Assembly: GCA_019116585.1 (NCBI GenBank)
Contig: DXBJ01000073.1
Coordinates: 1-42,648 of the forward strand
DNA: 42,648 nt
Reading direction: 5' to 3'
Source of the DNA: Candidatus Faecalibacterium gallistercoris
GTDB lineage: Bacteria > Bacillota > Clostridia > Oscillospirales > Ruminococcaceae
The notes under the pieces were generated by a model. The model did not search any database. It had not been told where the DNA came from and worked only from the letters and a program-made list of their open reading frames with translations. Shown here in pieces: positions 1-8,587 of this stretch (position 1 is its first letter; each line of letters begins with the position of its first letter). The translations under genes were made by a program, and so were the position numbers.

Positions 1-212
1 CAAATTTTGTCCCCAGGGACTGCGAAGCTGAGGCGCGTCCTGCGGACGAAACAGCCGAAGCGGAGCAGGGGCAGCGGTCTGCCTTTTGCAAGCCCGCTGC
101 GACGGGCGCAGCAAAAGCAGGGAACCGCAACCACCAGGGGGAAGGAATTTCTGTCCCGCGTATGCGGGCAGAAATGGGTTCCCCCTAAAGCGTGGCGCTT
201 TTGCGACACGCT
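1..212 (-). repeat. Four-hairpin repeat, copy A (edge copy, rearranged)
   Basis: The strand given is the one on which the element would end in its terminator hairpin. This copy keeps the AATTTTGTCCCCAGGG linker at the left edge, hairpin 3 (134-186, arms CCAGGGGGAA and TTCCCCCT) and hairpin 4 (189-212, AGCGTGGCGC / GCGACACGCT). Hairpins 1 and 2 would lie outside the window. About 115 bp (roughly 19-133) replaces the short GGGATA linker of the other copies and carries its own imperfect dyad (CTGCCTTTTGC / GCAAAAGCAG). Hairpin 4 ends 3 bases from the ribF stop codon, so the element forms the 3' end of the NusA/IF2 operon. Compare 21355-21561 and 42518-42648. Confidence 0.85.
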
Positions 213-215
213 CTG

Positions 216-1133
216 TTATTTGCCGAAATATTCTTCGGCCCGGCGCGCGGCGTGCCGGATGCAGTCGCGCAGCTCGTCCAGGGTGTCGAACTTCTTGCTG
301 GGGCTCAGGTAGGTGTGGAACTCCACCACCGGGTCGGTGCCGTACAAATCGCCGTAAAAGCCGGGGATGAAGGTCTCGCAGGTCACCTTGGTGGAATCGT
401 CGTTGACGGTGGGCCGGGTGCCCAGGCCGGTGGCCGAGGGATAGGCCCTGCCCTTGATCCAGGTGCGGGTGATGTAGATGCCGTACCGGGGCAGCTGGTA
501 GCCCTCGGGGTAGATCTGGTTGATGGTGGGCACCCCCAGGGTGCGGCCCAGGCCGGCCCCATGCCGCACCGGGAAACGGATGGCGTAGGGCGCGCCCAGC
601 ATGGCGTTGGCGGCGGGGATGTCCCCGCCCTCCAGCGCCGCCCGGATGCGGGTGGAGGAGACCGGCCGGCCCTCGAACTGGGCCATGGGCAGGATGTGCA
701 CCTCCACCCCCAGGGGCTGGCAGAGCTTTTGCAGCAGGGCGGGGTCCCCGGCGGCCCGGGCCCCAAAGGTGAAGTTTTCGCCGCAGAAAAAGGCACGGGC
801 GCGGCAGTCGGCCACCAGGCCGCGGACGAACTGCTCCGGCGTCATGGACATGATGTCCGCGAAGGTGGGCACCAGATAGTGCTCCACCCCCAGCCCTGCC
901 ACGATGCGGCGCTTTTCCTCCACCGAGTACAGGCGGCGGCCCTTGATCTTGCTGCCGCCGGGCAGCTTGAAGGTGAACAGCGCCGCAGCCGCGCCGTGGG
1001 CCTGGGCCCAGTCCACCGCGCCGCAGATCACGGTCCGGTGCCCGATGTGGATGCCGTCAAAATAGCCCAGGGCCACCGCGCTGCCCTGTTTGCCCCCAAG
1101 CTGCAGGGGCGACATACTAGGATAAATCTGCAT
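216..1133 (-). CDS. ribF: Bifunctional riboflavin kinase / FAD synthetase RibF
   Basis: RibF phosphorylates riboflavin to FMN and adenylates FMN to FAD in the cytoplasm. The 305-residue length is typical. The N-terminal adenylyltransferase half shows GYFDGIHIGH, the family's nucleotide-binding motif. The C-terminal flavokinase half (about 175-300) shows GRTLGVPTIN and GLGTRPTVND, with the Thr/Asn residues expected for Mg-ATP and flavin binding. The gene is the last of the rimP-nusA-infB operon and starts 14 bases after the truB stop, the usual position in Bacillota. Transcription runs directly into repeat copy A. No independent promoter or FMN riboswitch is visible, so expression probably follows the translation operon. 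Confidence 0.95.
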   Translation of the reverse strand: MQIYPSMSPLQLGGKQGSAVALGYFDGIHIGHRTVICGAVDWAQAHGAAAALFTFKLPGGSKIKGRRLYSVEEKRRIVAGLGVEHYLVPTFADIMSMTPEQFVRGLVADCRARAFFCGENFTFGARAAGDPALLQKLCQPLGVEVHILPMAQFEGRPVSSTRIRAALEGGDIPAANAMLGAPYAIRFPVRHGAGLGRTLGVPTINQIYPEGYQLPRYGIYITRTWIKGRAYPSATGLGTRPTVNDDSTKVTCETFIPGFYGDLYGTDPVVEFHTYLSPSKKFDTLDELRDCIRHAARRAEEYFGK

Positions 1134-1147
1134 AGTCTTTCCGTTTC

Positions 1148-2032
1148 TCAGGTCCGTTCAACGAACAGTTTTTCCACCCGAAGCACCCCGCCGGTGATCT
1201 TGGCCAGGCCCAGGAAGCGCCCCTCCCCGTCCCGCACGCGGTAGCGCCCGTCGGGGGCGGGGTAATGGCTGGTGGGGCAGCCGTTGTAGAGATGGGCGGC
1301 CGTCCGCTCCTCCACCGTCAGCAAAGGCAGCGGGTCGAACACCCGCTCCACCGGCAGCAGCAGCGCCTGCAGGGCGTCGGGGCCGGCCTGTTTCGCGGCC
1401 AGGATCTCCTCCATGGTGTGGGCGTCGGCTTCGGTGAACAGGCCGGCCCGGGTCCGCCGCAGGGCGCTCATGGTCCCCAGCTGGCCCATGGCGGCGGCCA
1501 GGTCCTCCAGCAGGGTGCGGATATACGTCCCCTTGGAGCACTCCACCGTCAGGGCATAGTCCCCGGGGGCCGGGCTGCCCTCGTAGCGGATGCCGTAGAT
1601 CTGGATGGGCCGGGCCTTCCGCTCCACGGTCAGGCCCTGCCGGGCCGCCTTGTAGAGGGGCTGGCCGTCCACCTTGACCGCCGAGTACATGGGCGGCACC
1701 TGCATCTGCGGCCCCACAAAGCGGGGCAGCGCAGCCAGCAGTTCGGCCTCCCCGGCGGTGACGGGGCGGGTCTCCAGCACAGCGCCGGTGACGTCGCCGG
1801 TGTCGGTGCGGCTGCCCAGCCGGAGGACCGCCCGGTAGGTCTTGTCGTGGTCCAGCTGCAGGTCCACCGCCTTGCTGGCCCCCCCGCAGAACACCGGCAG
1901 CACGCCGGTGGCCATGGGGTCCAGGGTGCCGCTGTGCCCCAGCTTGCGGGTGCCCAGCACCCCGCGCATCTTGGCCACCACGTCAAAGCTGGTCCAGCCG
2001 GCGGGCTTGTCTACGATCAGGATGCCCTGCAT
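1148..2032 (-). CDS. truB: tRNA pseudouridine(55) synthase TruB
   Basis: TruB isomerises U55 in the T-loop of tRNAs. The start is the ATG at 2030-2032, giving 294 residues. It overlaps the nrnA stop in a TGATG junction, so translation is probably coupled. The catalytic motif HSGTLDPMATG is present, with Asp38 as the nucleophile. The family signatures DKPAGWTSFDVV near the N terminus, PPMYSAVKVDGQPLY mid-protein and CSKGTYIRTLLEDL follow in order. The C terminus looks like a short PUA-type extension. The open frame continues far upstream but there only shadows nrnA. It sits between nrnA and ribF, as in many Bacillota. Confidence 0.95.
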   Translation of the reverse strand: MQGILIVDKPAGWTSFDVVAKMRGVLGTRKLGHSGTLDPMATGVLPVFCGGASKAVDLQLDHDKTYRAVLRLGSRTDTGDVTGAVLETRPVTAGEAELLAALPRFVGPQMQVPPMYSAVKVDGQPLYKAARQGLTVERKARPIQIYGIRYEGSPAPGDYALTVECSKGTYIRTLLEDLAAAMGQLGTMSALRRTRAGLFTEADAHTMEEILAAKQAGPDALQALLLPVERVFDPLPLLTVEERTAAHLYNGCPTSHYPAPDGRYRVRDGEGRFLGLAKITGGVLRVEKLFVERT

Positions 2033-3009
2033 CAGCTCTCCTCCCCCGCGGCGTCCAGCACGGCCCCGGCCTCGGCCAGGACCGCCTGTTTGACGTTGTC
2101 CAGCGTGCCCAGCAGCTCGCAGCCGGCGGCCCGCAGATGGCCGCCGCCGCCCATCCGCCGGGCAATGGCGCAGGCGTCCACCCCGTGGGCGGTGCGGATG
2201 CTGACCCGCCAGCTGCCGCCGGGCTGCTGGCGCAAAGTCAGCCCCACCTCGACCCCTTCGATGCCGATGGGCAGGCTGGTCAGCTCTTCCAGGTCGGCAG
2301 GGTCGGCCCCGCTGGCCTCGGTCTCGTCCCGGTCCAGCCAGATCAGGGCGCAGCGCCCGTCCAGATGGTATTCCAGGTGGCTGCGGGCGATCCGCTCGGC
2401 CTCCATCTGGCCCCGGCTCCTGGTGGCAAAGAGGATGGTGTTCAGCTCCTCGATCCGCGCCCCCGCCTCGATCAGGCGGGCGGCGGTGCGGTGGGTGGCG
2501 GCGGTGGTGTTGGAAAAGCGGAAACAGCCGGTGTCGGTGGCCAGCCCGGTGTACAGGCAGTCCGCGACCTGGGGGGTCAGCTCCGCCCCCATGGCCTCGA
2601 TCACCTGGCACACCAGCTCGGCCGCGGCGGCCGCGCCCGCATCCAGCAGGGTGAACTGGGCGTAGCCGCTGTTGCCGGCGTGGTGGTCGATGCACAGGTC
2701 CACCCGGCGGCTGTAGGCCGGCATCAGCCCTTTGTCCCCAAAAAGCTGCAGCCCGGCCACATCCACCGCCACCACCAGTTCCGGTTCAAACTCGCCCCGG
2801 AACAGCCGCGGCCCGGTATAAGCCAGGCGGCGGGGGATCGGGTCGGCGCAGAGGACGGCCGCCGTCTTGCCCAGCGCGGTCAGGGCGTGGTACAGGGCGC
2901 TGCCGCAGCCGACGGTATCGCCGTCGGGGTTTTTGTGGCAGAGGATCAGGATGCTGCCGGCGGCCCGCAGCCGGGCGGCGGCCTGCTCCACGTTCAGCGG
3001 TTCGGTCAT
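2032..3009 (-). CDS. nrnA: DHH/DHHA1 phosphoesterase, NrnA-type
   Basis: NrnA-type proteins hydrolyse very short oligoribonucleotides and, in several Bacillota, 3'-phosphoadenosine 5'-phosphate. The protein has 325 residues. The metal-binding motifs of the DHH superfamily are visible: HKNPDGD (His25, Asp29, Asp31), VAVDVAG, the DHH triad in CIDHHAG, and the C-terminal DHHA1 glycine motif GGGGH. The gene lies between rbfA and truB, a conserved location for this family, and its stop overlaps the truB start. Oligoribonuclease versus pAp phosphatase preference cannot be decided from the sequence. Confidence 0.9.
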   Translation of the reverse strand: MTEPLNVEQAAARLRAAGSILILCHKNPDGDTVGCGSALYHALTALGKTAAVLCADPIPRRLAYTGPRLFRGEFEPELVVAVDVAGLQLFGDKGLMPAYSRRVDLCIDHHAGNSGYAQFTLLDAGAAAAAELVCQVIEAMGAELTPQVADCLYTGLATDTGCFRFSNTTAATHRTAARLIEAGARIEELNTILFATRSRGQMEAERIARSHLEYHLDGRCALIWLDRDETEASGADPADLEELTSLPIGIEGVEVGLTLRQQPGGSWRVSIRTAHGVDACAIARRMGGGGHLRAAGCELLGTLDNVKQAVLAEAGAVLDAAGEES

Positions 3010-3036
3010 GGCGTTGTCATCCTTTCCGGGCGGGGG

Positions 3037-3417
3037 TCACTCCCCGTCAGTTTCGGCGGCCGGTTCGCCGCTGTCTACGTTCAGCTCTTTCAGCAGCTCA
3101 TTGATATGGGCCGCATACGCCGCCCCGTCGTCCTCCACGAAGATCAGGCGGGGGGCCTTGCGGATGTGCATCTTGCGGCTGAGCTCGGTGCGGACATGGC
3201 CGGCGGCGCGGTTCAGCGCCTCCACCACCGGCGCGGGCCCGTCGGGGTTGCCCAGCACGCTGACATAGACCTTTGCCACATCCAGGTCGGGCGTCACGTC
3301 CAGCCTTGTGACGGTCAGCAGGCCGCCGGCAAGCCGCGGGTCCTTGAGGCGGGCGATGATGGCGATGATCTCCCGCTTCATATCCTGGGCCAGACGGCCC
3401 ATGTTTTTTTCAGACAT
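3037..3417 (-). CDS. rbfA: 30S ribosome-binding factor RbfA
   Basis: RbfA binds immature 30S subunits and helps process the 5' end of 16S rRNA. It is 126 residues long, the usual size. The N terminus MSEKNMGRLAQDMKREI and the KH-like core with KVYVSVLG match the family. The acidic tail (EPAAETDGE) is typical. It follows infB after a 60-base spacer that can fold into a hairpin closed by AAGCGCG/CGCGCTT. That hairpin has no T-run, so it is more likely a processing or stability element than a terminator. Confidence 0.93.
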   Translation of the reverse strand: MSEKNMGRLAQDMKREIIAIIARLKDPRLAGGLLTVTRLDVTPDLDVAKVYVSVLGNPDGPAPVVEALNRAAGHVRTELSRKMHIRKAPRLIFVEDDGAAYAAHINELLKELNVDSGEPAAETDGE

Positions 3418-3477
3418 ATCGTGTCAACTCCTCAAGCGCGTTTCAGTCCGGCCGCACGGCGGCAGGGCCTTGCGCGC

Positions 3478-6012
3478 TTACTCTTTGTATTCTTCCATCC
3501 GGAAGGCTTCGTAAACGTCCCCTTCCTTCACATCCGAGAACTTGGCCAGGGTGACGCCGCACTCGTAGCCTTCGGCCACTTCCTTGACGTCGTCCTTGAA
3601 GCGGCGGAGGGATGCGATCTCGTCCTCGGCGATGACGATGCCGTCGCGGACCACCCGGATCTTGCTGTCCCGGGTGATCTTGCCGCCGGTGACGCGGCAG
3701 CCGGCGACGGTGCCCACGCTGCTGATCTTGTACACCTGGCGCACCTGCAGCTCGCCCAGGGACACCTCCCGGAACTTGGGCGCCAGCATGCCCTTCATGG
3801 CGTCCGAAACGTCGTTGATGGCGTCGTAGATGACGCGGTACATCCGCATCTCCACCTTGGTGGCGGCGGCCTCCTCCTTGGCGATGTTGTCGGGGCGGAC
3901 GTTGAAGCCGATGATGATGGCGTTGGAGGCGTCGGCCAGGTCCACGTCCGACTTGCTGATGGCGCCCACGCCGGCGTGGATGACCCGGACCCGGACCTCG
4001 TCGTTGGACAGTTTTTCCAGCGACTGCTTGACGGCCTCGGCCGAGCCCTGGACGTCGGCCTTGACCACGATGGCCAGCTCCTTCATGTCGTTCTGGGCCA
4101 TCTGGGTGAACAGGTTATCCAAGGTGACCTTCTGGAAGGCGGAGAACTGCTTTTCGCGGGCGGCGGCGGCGCGCTTTTCGGCCAGCTCACGGGCCAGGCG
4201 CTCGTCCTCGACGGCCTCGAACAGGTCGCCGGCCTCGGGCACGGCGGTCAGGCCGGTGATCTCCACAGGGGTGGAGGGGCCGGCCGCCTCGATGGCGCGG
4301 CCCTTGTCGTCCCGCATGGTGCGCACGCGGCCCACGGCGGTGCCGGCGATCAGGACGTCGCCGGCGCGCAGGGTGCCGTTCTGGACCAGCAGGGTGGCCA
4401 CGGGGCCCTGGCCCTTGTCCAGACGGGCCTCGACCACGGCGCCCTTGCCGCGGCGGTTGGGGTTGGCCTTCAGCTCCATGACCTCGGCCTCCAGGACGAT
4501 CCGCTCCAGCAGGTCGCTGATGCCCTGGCCGGTCAGGGCCGAGACGGGGATGCAGGCGGTGTCGCCGCCCCACTCCTCGGCGATCAGGCCGTACTTGGTC
4601 AGGTCCTCCATCACCCGCTCGGGGTTGGCGGTGGGTTTATCCATCTTGTTGATGGCCACGATCACCTTGACCTCGGCGGCCTTGGCGTGGTTGATGGACT
4701 CGATGGTCTGGGGCATGATGCCGTCGTCGGCCGCCACCACCAGGACGGCGATGTCGGTCATGTTGGCGCCGCGGGCGCGCATGGAGGTAAAGGCCTCGTG
4801 GCCCGGGGTGTCCAGGAAGGTGATCAGGTCGTCCCCCACCCGGACCTGGTAGGCGCCGATGGCCTGGGTGATGCCGCCGGCCTCGCCTGCGGTGACGTTG
4901 GTCTTGCGGATGGCGTCCAGGATGCTGGTCTTGCCGTGGTCGACGTGGCCCATGACGCAGACCACCGGCGGGCGGGCCACCAGATCGGCCTCGTTGTCCT
5001 CTTCCTGCACGAACAGACGCTCCTCGATGGTGATGTGGACCTCGTGCTCCACCTTGGCGCGGAACTCCTCGGCGATGAGGGAGGCGGTGTCAAAGTCGAT
5101 GACGTCGTTGATGGCGTGCATCTCGCCCATCTGCATGCACTTGGCAATGACCTTGCTGACCTGCTGCTTGAGACGGGCGGCCAGCTCGGCGATGGTGATC
5201 TCGTCGGGGATGGAGACTTTCAGCTGGGCGTTGCGTGCCTTTTCCAGCTGGATGCGCTGCATCCGCTCGGCCTCGGTCTCCCGCTTGCCCTTCTGGAACT
5301 GCTGGCGCTGGCGCTGGGTCCGCTGGCTGAACTTCTGCTTGTTGCCCTGGGGGGTGGGCTTGCGGCGGTTCTCGGTGTTCTTGGTGGAGGCCAGGTCGTC
5401 GTAGCGGACGTCGAAGCGGTCCACGTTCACATCCACCGTGCGGGTGTCCACCGTCACCTGGTTGCTCTCCCGCTTGACCTGCACGGCCTCGGCCGCGGCG
5501 GCCTTGGTGCCGGTCTCCCGGGCCAGCTCGCTGAAGGACACCGTCTTTTCGTCCCGCTTTTTGTGGGGCTGGTTCTGGTTTTTGCGGCTGTTGTTCTGGC
5601 CGGCGCCCTTCTGGCCCTGGGCCTGGTTCTGGTTCTGGGGCTGGGGCTGGCGGGCGCCGCCGTTGCCGCCGTTCTTGCCGGTGGCGGCGCTGCCGCCCTT
5701 GGCGTTCGCCTTGGGCTGGCCGTTCTGGCCATTGCCGTTCTTGCTGCCGCCTGCGCTGTCCTTGCCGCCCTTCTGGCCCTTGGGGGCGGGGGCGGGCTTG
5801 GGCTCGGGCTTGGCGCTGTTCAGGAAAGCGGACAGGTCGGCCTCGCTGTTGTCCCGGCTCAGGCGGTCCAGCAGGGCGTTCAGCTCCTTTTCTTCCAGAA
5901 CGGAGCTGTTCTTTTTATCCTTGACGCCGATGGCCGTCAGGGTGTCGAGGATCTTCCTGACGGGCAGGCCGGTGTCCTTGGCAAAATCAGTCACTTTATA
6001 TTTTACGATCAT
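3478..6012 (-). CDS. infB: Translation initiation factor IF-2
   Basis: IF-2 is the GTPase that delivers initiator tRNA to the 30S subunit and promotes subunit joining. The 844 residues contain an N-terminal IF2_N helix domain (about 1-50), a low-complexity Gln/Asn/Gly/Lys linker (about 70-250), and a second IF2_N domain (about 270-330). The G domain follows with GHVDHGKT (P-loop), DTPGHEAF (switch II) and NKMDKP (guanine specificity), then beta-barrel domains and the fMet-tRNA-binding C terminus. The ATG overlaps the ylxQ stop in an ATGA junction. The linker codons are very repetitive in base composition, which produces long spurious ORFs on the opposite strand. Confidence 0.97.
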   Translation of the reverse strand: MIVKYKVTDFAKDTGLPVRKILDTLTAIGVKDKKNSSVLEEKELNALLDRLSRDNSEADLSAFLNSAKPEPKPAPAPKGQKGGKDSAGGSKNGNGQNGQPKANAKGGSAATGKNGGNGGARQPQPQNQNQAQGQKGAGQNNSRKNQNQPHKKRDEKTVSFSELARETGTKAAAAEAVQVKRESNQVTVDTRTVDVNVDRFDVRYDDLASTKNTENRRKPTPQGNKQKFSQRTQRQRQQFQKGKRETEAERMQRIQLEKARNAQLKVSIPDEITIAELAARLKQQVSKVIAKCMQMGEMHAINDVIDFDTASLIAEEFRAKVEHEVHITIEERLFVQEEDNEADLVARPPVVCVMGHVDHGKTSILDAIRKTNVTAGEAGGITQAIGAYQVRVGDDLITFLDTPGHEAFTSMRARGANMTDIAVLVVAADDGIMPQTIESINHAKAAEVKVIVAINKMDKPTANPERVMEDLTKYGLIAEEWGGDTACIPVSALTGQGISDLLERIVLEAEVMELKANPNRRGKGAVVEARLDKGQGPVATLLVQNGTLRAGDVLIAGTAVGRVRTMRDDKGRAIEAAGPSTPVEITGLTAVPEAGDLFEAVEDERLARELAEKRAAAAREKQFSAFQKVTLDNLFTQMAQNDMKELAIVVKADVQGSAEAVKQSLEKLSNDEVRVRVIHAGVGAISKSDVDLADASNAIIIGFNVRPDNIAKEEAAATKVEMRMYRVIYDAINDVSDAMKGMLAPKFREVSLGELQVRQVYKISSVGTVAGCRVTGGKITRDSKIRVVRDGIVIAEDEIASLRRFKDDVKEVAEGYECGVTLAKFSDVKEGDVYEAFRMEEYKE

Positions 6013-6389
6013 TCAGTCATTTCCTCCTCGTGTTTGATGACGCCGCAGGCGTCCAGCCTGTCGTAGCAGAGCTTGGCCAGATTGCGGTCGGTCACGGCGC
6101 AGACTGCCACCGGGCGGCGGCCCAGGGGGGCCAGCCGGTCCATGGACAGCGGGGTGGGCAGCACGTCCACCAGGTCGCCGATGTTGTTGCGCAGCCGCTG
6201 CACCGTTTTGGGGCTGGCGTCGGCGGCTGTCAGGGCCAGCCAGGCCTTGCCCTTGACGGCGGCTTCCTCCACCGCGTCGAAGCCCATCACCAGGCGGCCG
6301 GCCTTGCGGGCAAGGCTGATGGCCTGGAACAGGGCGTCCTCCGGGGGCAGGGCCGGCTTCGGGGGGCGGGGCGTGTTATGCTTGGGCAT
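6009..6389 (-). CDS. ylxQ: L7Ae/L30e-family RNA-binding protein YlxQ
   Basis: This small kink-turn-type RNA-binding protein of the L7Ae/L30e/S12e/Gadd45 family is usually encoded between ylxR and infB. The chosen start is the ATG at 6387-6389, preceded by GGAGGGG, giving 126 residues. A longer frame exists but would overlap ylxR by more than 90 bases. The family core is visible as ISLARKAGRLVMGFDAVEEA, then LALTAADASP and a Cys-Asp-rich C-terminal half. It overlaps ylxR by 14 bases and infB by 4 bases, so the three are probably translationally coupled. Its exact RNA target cannot be read from the sequence. Confidence 0.85.
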   Translation of the reverse strand: MPKHNTPRPPKPALPPEDALFQAISLARKAGRLVMGFDAVEEAAVKGKAWLALTAADASPKTVQRLRNNIGDLVDVLPTPLSMDRLAPLGRRPVAVCAVTDRNLAKLCYDRLDACGVIKHEEEMTE

Positions 6390-6690
6390 CGGTCCCCTCC
6401 TTTGCGGCTTGGACGCCGGCCAGCTGTGCGGCCAGCGCCTGGTAGACTTCGGCGGGGACAGGCTGCTCAAAGCTGCGCTCCAGCGCCTTTTTCTTCTGCG
6501 CCTTGGCCAGGCAGGCCGGGTCGGGGCAGAGGTAGGCCCCGCGCCCCGGCTTTTTGCCCACCGTGTCGATGCTGATGGTCCCGTCGGGGCCCCGCACCAC
6601 CCGGACCAGCTCCTTTTTGGGGCGGCTGGTCTGGCAGCCGATGCACTGGCGCATGGGGATCTTTTTCTGTTTCAGCGGCTTTTGCGGCAT
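6376..6690 (-). CDS. ylxR: YlxR-family protein (RNase P modulator family)
   Basis: YlxR proteins are small, basic nucleic-acid-binding proteins encoded in the nusA-infB operon. The B. subtilis homologue has been described as a modulator of RNase P (RnpM). The 104 residues contain the diagnostic MRQCIGCQTSRPKKEL segment, then VRGPDG, GRGAYLCPDPACL and a lysine-rich helix (KAQKKKALERSF). The gene begins 17 bases after the nusA stop with a GGGGAGGG ribosome binding site. The C-terminal 25 residues are Ala/Gln-rich and extend beyond the core domain. Confidence 0.9.
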   Translation of the reverse strand: MPQKPLKQKKIPMRQCIGCQTSRPKKELVRVVRGPDGTISIDTVGKKPGRGAYLCPDPACLAKAQKKKALERSFEQPVPAEVYQALAAQLAGVQAAKEGTDAQA

Positions 6691-6707
6691 CTGGTTCCCT
6701 CCCCTGC

Positions 6708-7844
6708 TTATTCTGCGGCCCCGTCAGCCCCGGCGGGGGCTTCGGCCTCGGGGGCGGGTGCCTCGGGCTTGTCCTCCTCCTCGCCGTAGTAGCCGCTCTC
6801 GGGCCGGATGTCGATGTTGTAGCCGGTCAGGCGGGCGCACAGGCGCGCGTTCTGGCCCTTGTTGCCGATGGCCAGGCTCAGCTGGCCGTCCGGCACGGTC
6901 ACCCGGCAGGAGCGGGTCTCGCCGGGCAGCAGCTCCACCTTGAGCACCTTGGCGGGGCTGAGGGCCGAGGCGATGAAGGCGGCGGGGTCCTCGCTCCACT
7001 GGACGATGTCGATCTTTTCGCCGTGGAGATGCTCCACCACGGCGGCCACACGGTCGCCCCGGGGGCCGATGCAGGCCGAGACGGGGTTGACGTTGGGGTC
7101 GCGGGAGGCCACCGCCATTTTGGTGCGGGTGCCAGCCTCGCGGCTGATGGCCTTGACCTCCACGGTGCCGTCGAAGATCTCGGGCACCTCCAGCTCAAAC
7201 AGACGCTTGACCAGGCCGGGGTGGGTGCGGCTGATCATGACGCGGGGGCCGCGCTCGGTGCTGACCACGTCGATGACGTAGACCTGCAGCTGCTGGCCCT
7301 CGGTGTAGCTCTCGCCGGGCACCTGCTCGCTGCGGGGCAGGATGGCCTCGCCCCCCTTGCCCATGTCCACCGCCACGATGCCCCGCTCATGGTCCACCCG
7401 GGTGACGGTGGCCATGACGATGTCGTGGCTCTTGGACTGGATCTCGCTGAGCTGCTGGCTGCGCTCGGCCTCCCGGATGCCCTGCCGGATGACGTGCTTG
7501 GCGGTCTGGGCGGCGATGCGGCCGAACTCCTTGGTCTTGAGGGGGGTCACCACCCGGTCCCCCGGCTGGTAGGTGCGGCGCAGGGTCTGCGCCTTGCTCA
7601 GGGGGATCTGGGTGTGCTCGTTCTCCCAGTCCTCGTCGGCCACCACGTCCTGCACCAGCGCCACGTTGAACACGCCGGTGGCGGGGTCGATCTCCACCGA
7701 GACGTTGTCGTCCTCCACGTCGTAATTCTTTTTGACCGCGATGACGATCGCAGCCCGGATCTTCTCGATCAAATATTCGGCGGTGATGCCGCGCTCATGT
7801 TCCAGCATGGTAAGCGCTTCAAAAAATTCGTTGTTGCCTGCCAT
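6708..7844 (-). CDS. nusA: Transcription termination/antitermination factor NusA
   Basis: NusA binds RNA polymerase and modulates pausing, termination and antitermination. I start it at the ATG at 7842-7844 (MAGNNEFFEALTMLEHERG), which has GGGAGGA about 10 bases upstream and aligns with the known NusA N terminus. The longer frame from 7886 adds 14 residues without a ribosome binding site. This gives 378 residues: an N-terminal RNAP-binding domain, an S1 domain (about 135-200, containing VTRVDHERGIVAVDMG), and KH domains with SACIGPRGDRV and AIGNKGQNARL. The acidic tail is rich in Glu, Pro and Ala. The longer C-terminal repeats of Proteobacteria are absent, as usual in Bacillota. Confidence 0.96.
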   Translation of the reverse strand: MAGNNEFFEALTMLEHERGITAEYLIEKIRAAIVIAVKKNYDVEDDNVSVEIDPATGVFNVALVQDVVADEDWENEHTQIPLSKAQTLRRTYQPGDRVVTPLKTKEFGRIAAQTAKHVIRQGIREAERSQQLSEIQSKSHDIVMATVTRVDHERGIVAVDMGKGGEAILPRSEQVPGESYTEGQQLQVYVIDVVSTERGPRVMISRTHPGLVKRLFELEVPEIFDGTVEVKAISREAGTRTKMAVASRDPNVNPVSACIGPRGDRVAAVVEHLHGEKIDIVQWSEDPAAFIASALSPAKVLKVELLPGETRSCRVTVPDGQLSLAIGNKGQNARLCARLTGYNIDIRPESGYYGEEEDKPEAPAPEAEAPAGADGAAE

Positions 7845-7887
7845 TTTCCAGTATTCCTCCCGGTATGTTTTGTTGGTATCCATCAAA

Positions 7888-8370
7888 TCAGAACAGATCT
7901 TCGTCGTCGCACAGCTGGGCCTTGCTGATGGCGCTCAGGGCCACCACGGCCGGCCCGCCGGCGGTCTCCAGGGTGACGGCGTCGCCCTCGTGGGCGGTCA
8001 GGGCGCCCTCCAGCTCCCGCCGGCCGGCGGGGTCGGGGCGGTACAGCCGGACCCGGATCTTCTGGCCCATCAGGGCGTCGTAGTGCTCGGGCCGGGTCAG
8101 CCGGCGGCCCAGCCCGGGGGACCCCACCTCCAGATAATAGCTCTGGGGGATGGGGTCGGCCTCGTCCAGGACGGGGTCCAGCGCATGGGACACATCCGCG
8201 CAGGTATCGGTGTCCATGGGGCCGTCCCGGTCGATCAGGACCCGCAGGTACCAGTCCGGGCCCTCCTTTTCAAAGACCACGTCCCACAGCCGCAGGCCCA
8301 TATCCTCCACGATGGGGCGCACCAGCGCTTCGACGCGCTGCGCGGTGTTCCCGCCCGCTTGTTTCGCCAT
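7888..8370 (-). CDS. rimP: Ribosome maturation factor RimP
   Basis: RimP is needed for 30S subunit maturation. The start chosen is the ATG at 8368-8370 because GGAGGTT lies 9 bases upstream; this gives 160 residues. The open frame continues another 16 codons upstream without a better signal. Family features include VRPIVEDMGLRLWDVVFEKEG, the VLIDRDGPMDTDTC segment, YLEVGSPGLGRRL (the most conserved stretch) and a C-terminal SH3-like domain. It is the first gene of the translation operon, behind the promoter at 8450-8478 and an attenuator-like hairpin at 8386-8421. Confidence 0.94.
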   Translation of the reverse strand: MAKQAGGNTAQRVEALVRPIVEDMGLRLWDVVFEKEGPDWYLRVLIDRDGPMDTDTCADVSHALDPVLDEADPIPQSYYLEVGSPGLGRRLTRPEHYDALMGQKIRVRLYRPDPAGRRELEGALTAHEGDAVTLETAGGPAVVALSAISKAQLCDDEDLF

Positions 8371-8385
8371 GCTCAAAAACCTCCA

Positions 8386-8421
8386 TATCAAACAAGAAAA
8401 GCGGACCTTGCGGCCCACTTT
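8386..8421 (-). terminator. Attenuator-like hairpin in the rimP operon leader
   Basis: On the minus strand AAAGTGGGCC and GGTCCGCTTT form a ten-pair stem (two G-U pairs) closed by a GCAA tetraloop, followed by the U-rich tract TCTTGTTT. It lies between the mapped promoter and the rimP ribosome binding site, so it could act as a premature terminator. Confidence 0.6.
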
Positions 8422-8449
8422 CCATTCAATCGTGTATTCGTACTATCAG

Positions 8450-8478
8450 AATATACCACACATCGGCGGAATATGCAA
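8450..8478 (-). promoter_or_regulatory. Sigma-A promoter of the rimP-nusA-infB operon
   Basis: On the minus strand TTGCAT (8473-8478) and TATATT (8450-8455) are separated by exactly 17 bases. The predicted transcript begins near 8443, giving a leader of about 70 nt before rimP. Confidence 0.75.
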
Positions 8479-8510
8479 GTATTTTGGAAGAAAAGCTGCC
8501 CCGCCCCCTG

Positions 8511-8539
8511 TAGACATCCGCTGCCGGATGGGTTATACT
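8511..8539 (+). promoter_or_regulatory. Sigma-A promoter of the M29 aminopeptidase gene
   Basis: TAGACA (8511-8516) and TATACT (8534-8539) with a 17-base spacer lie about 50 bases before the aminopeptidase ATG. The promoter diverges from the rimP promoter, with 32 bases between the two -35 boxes. Confidence 0.7.
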
Positions 8540-8587
8540 GTGGGACAAGGACTTATTTTTCCCTTTGGATGCAGAAAGGATACCATC

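Noticed and set aside
2137-6066. A 1309-codon open frame on the plus strand
   Set aside because: It lies fully antisense to nrnA, rbfA and infB, which have all expected motifs. Its product is a Gly/His/Val/Leu-rich string without domains, an effect of G+C-rich third positions and the repetitive infB linker.
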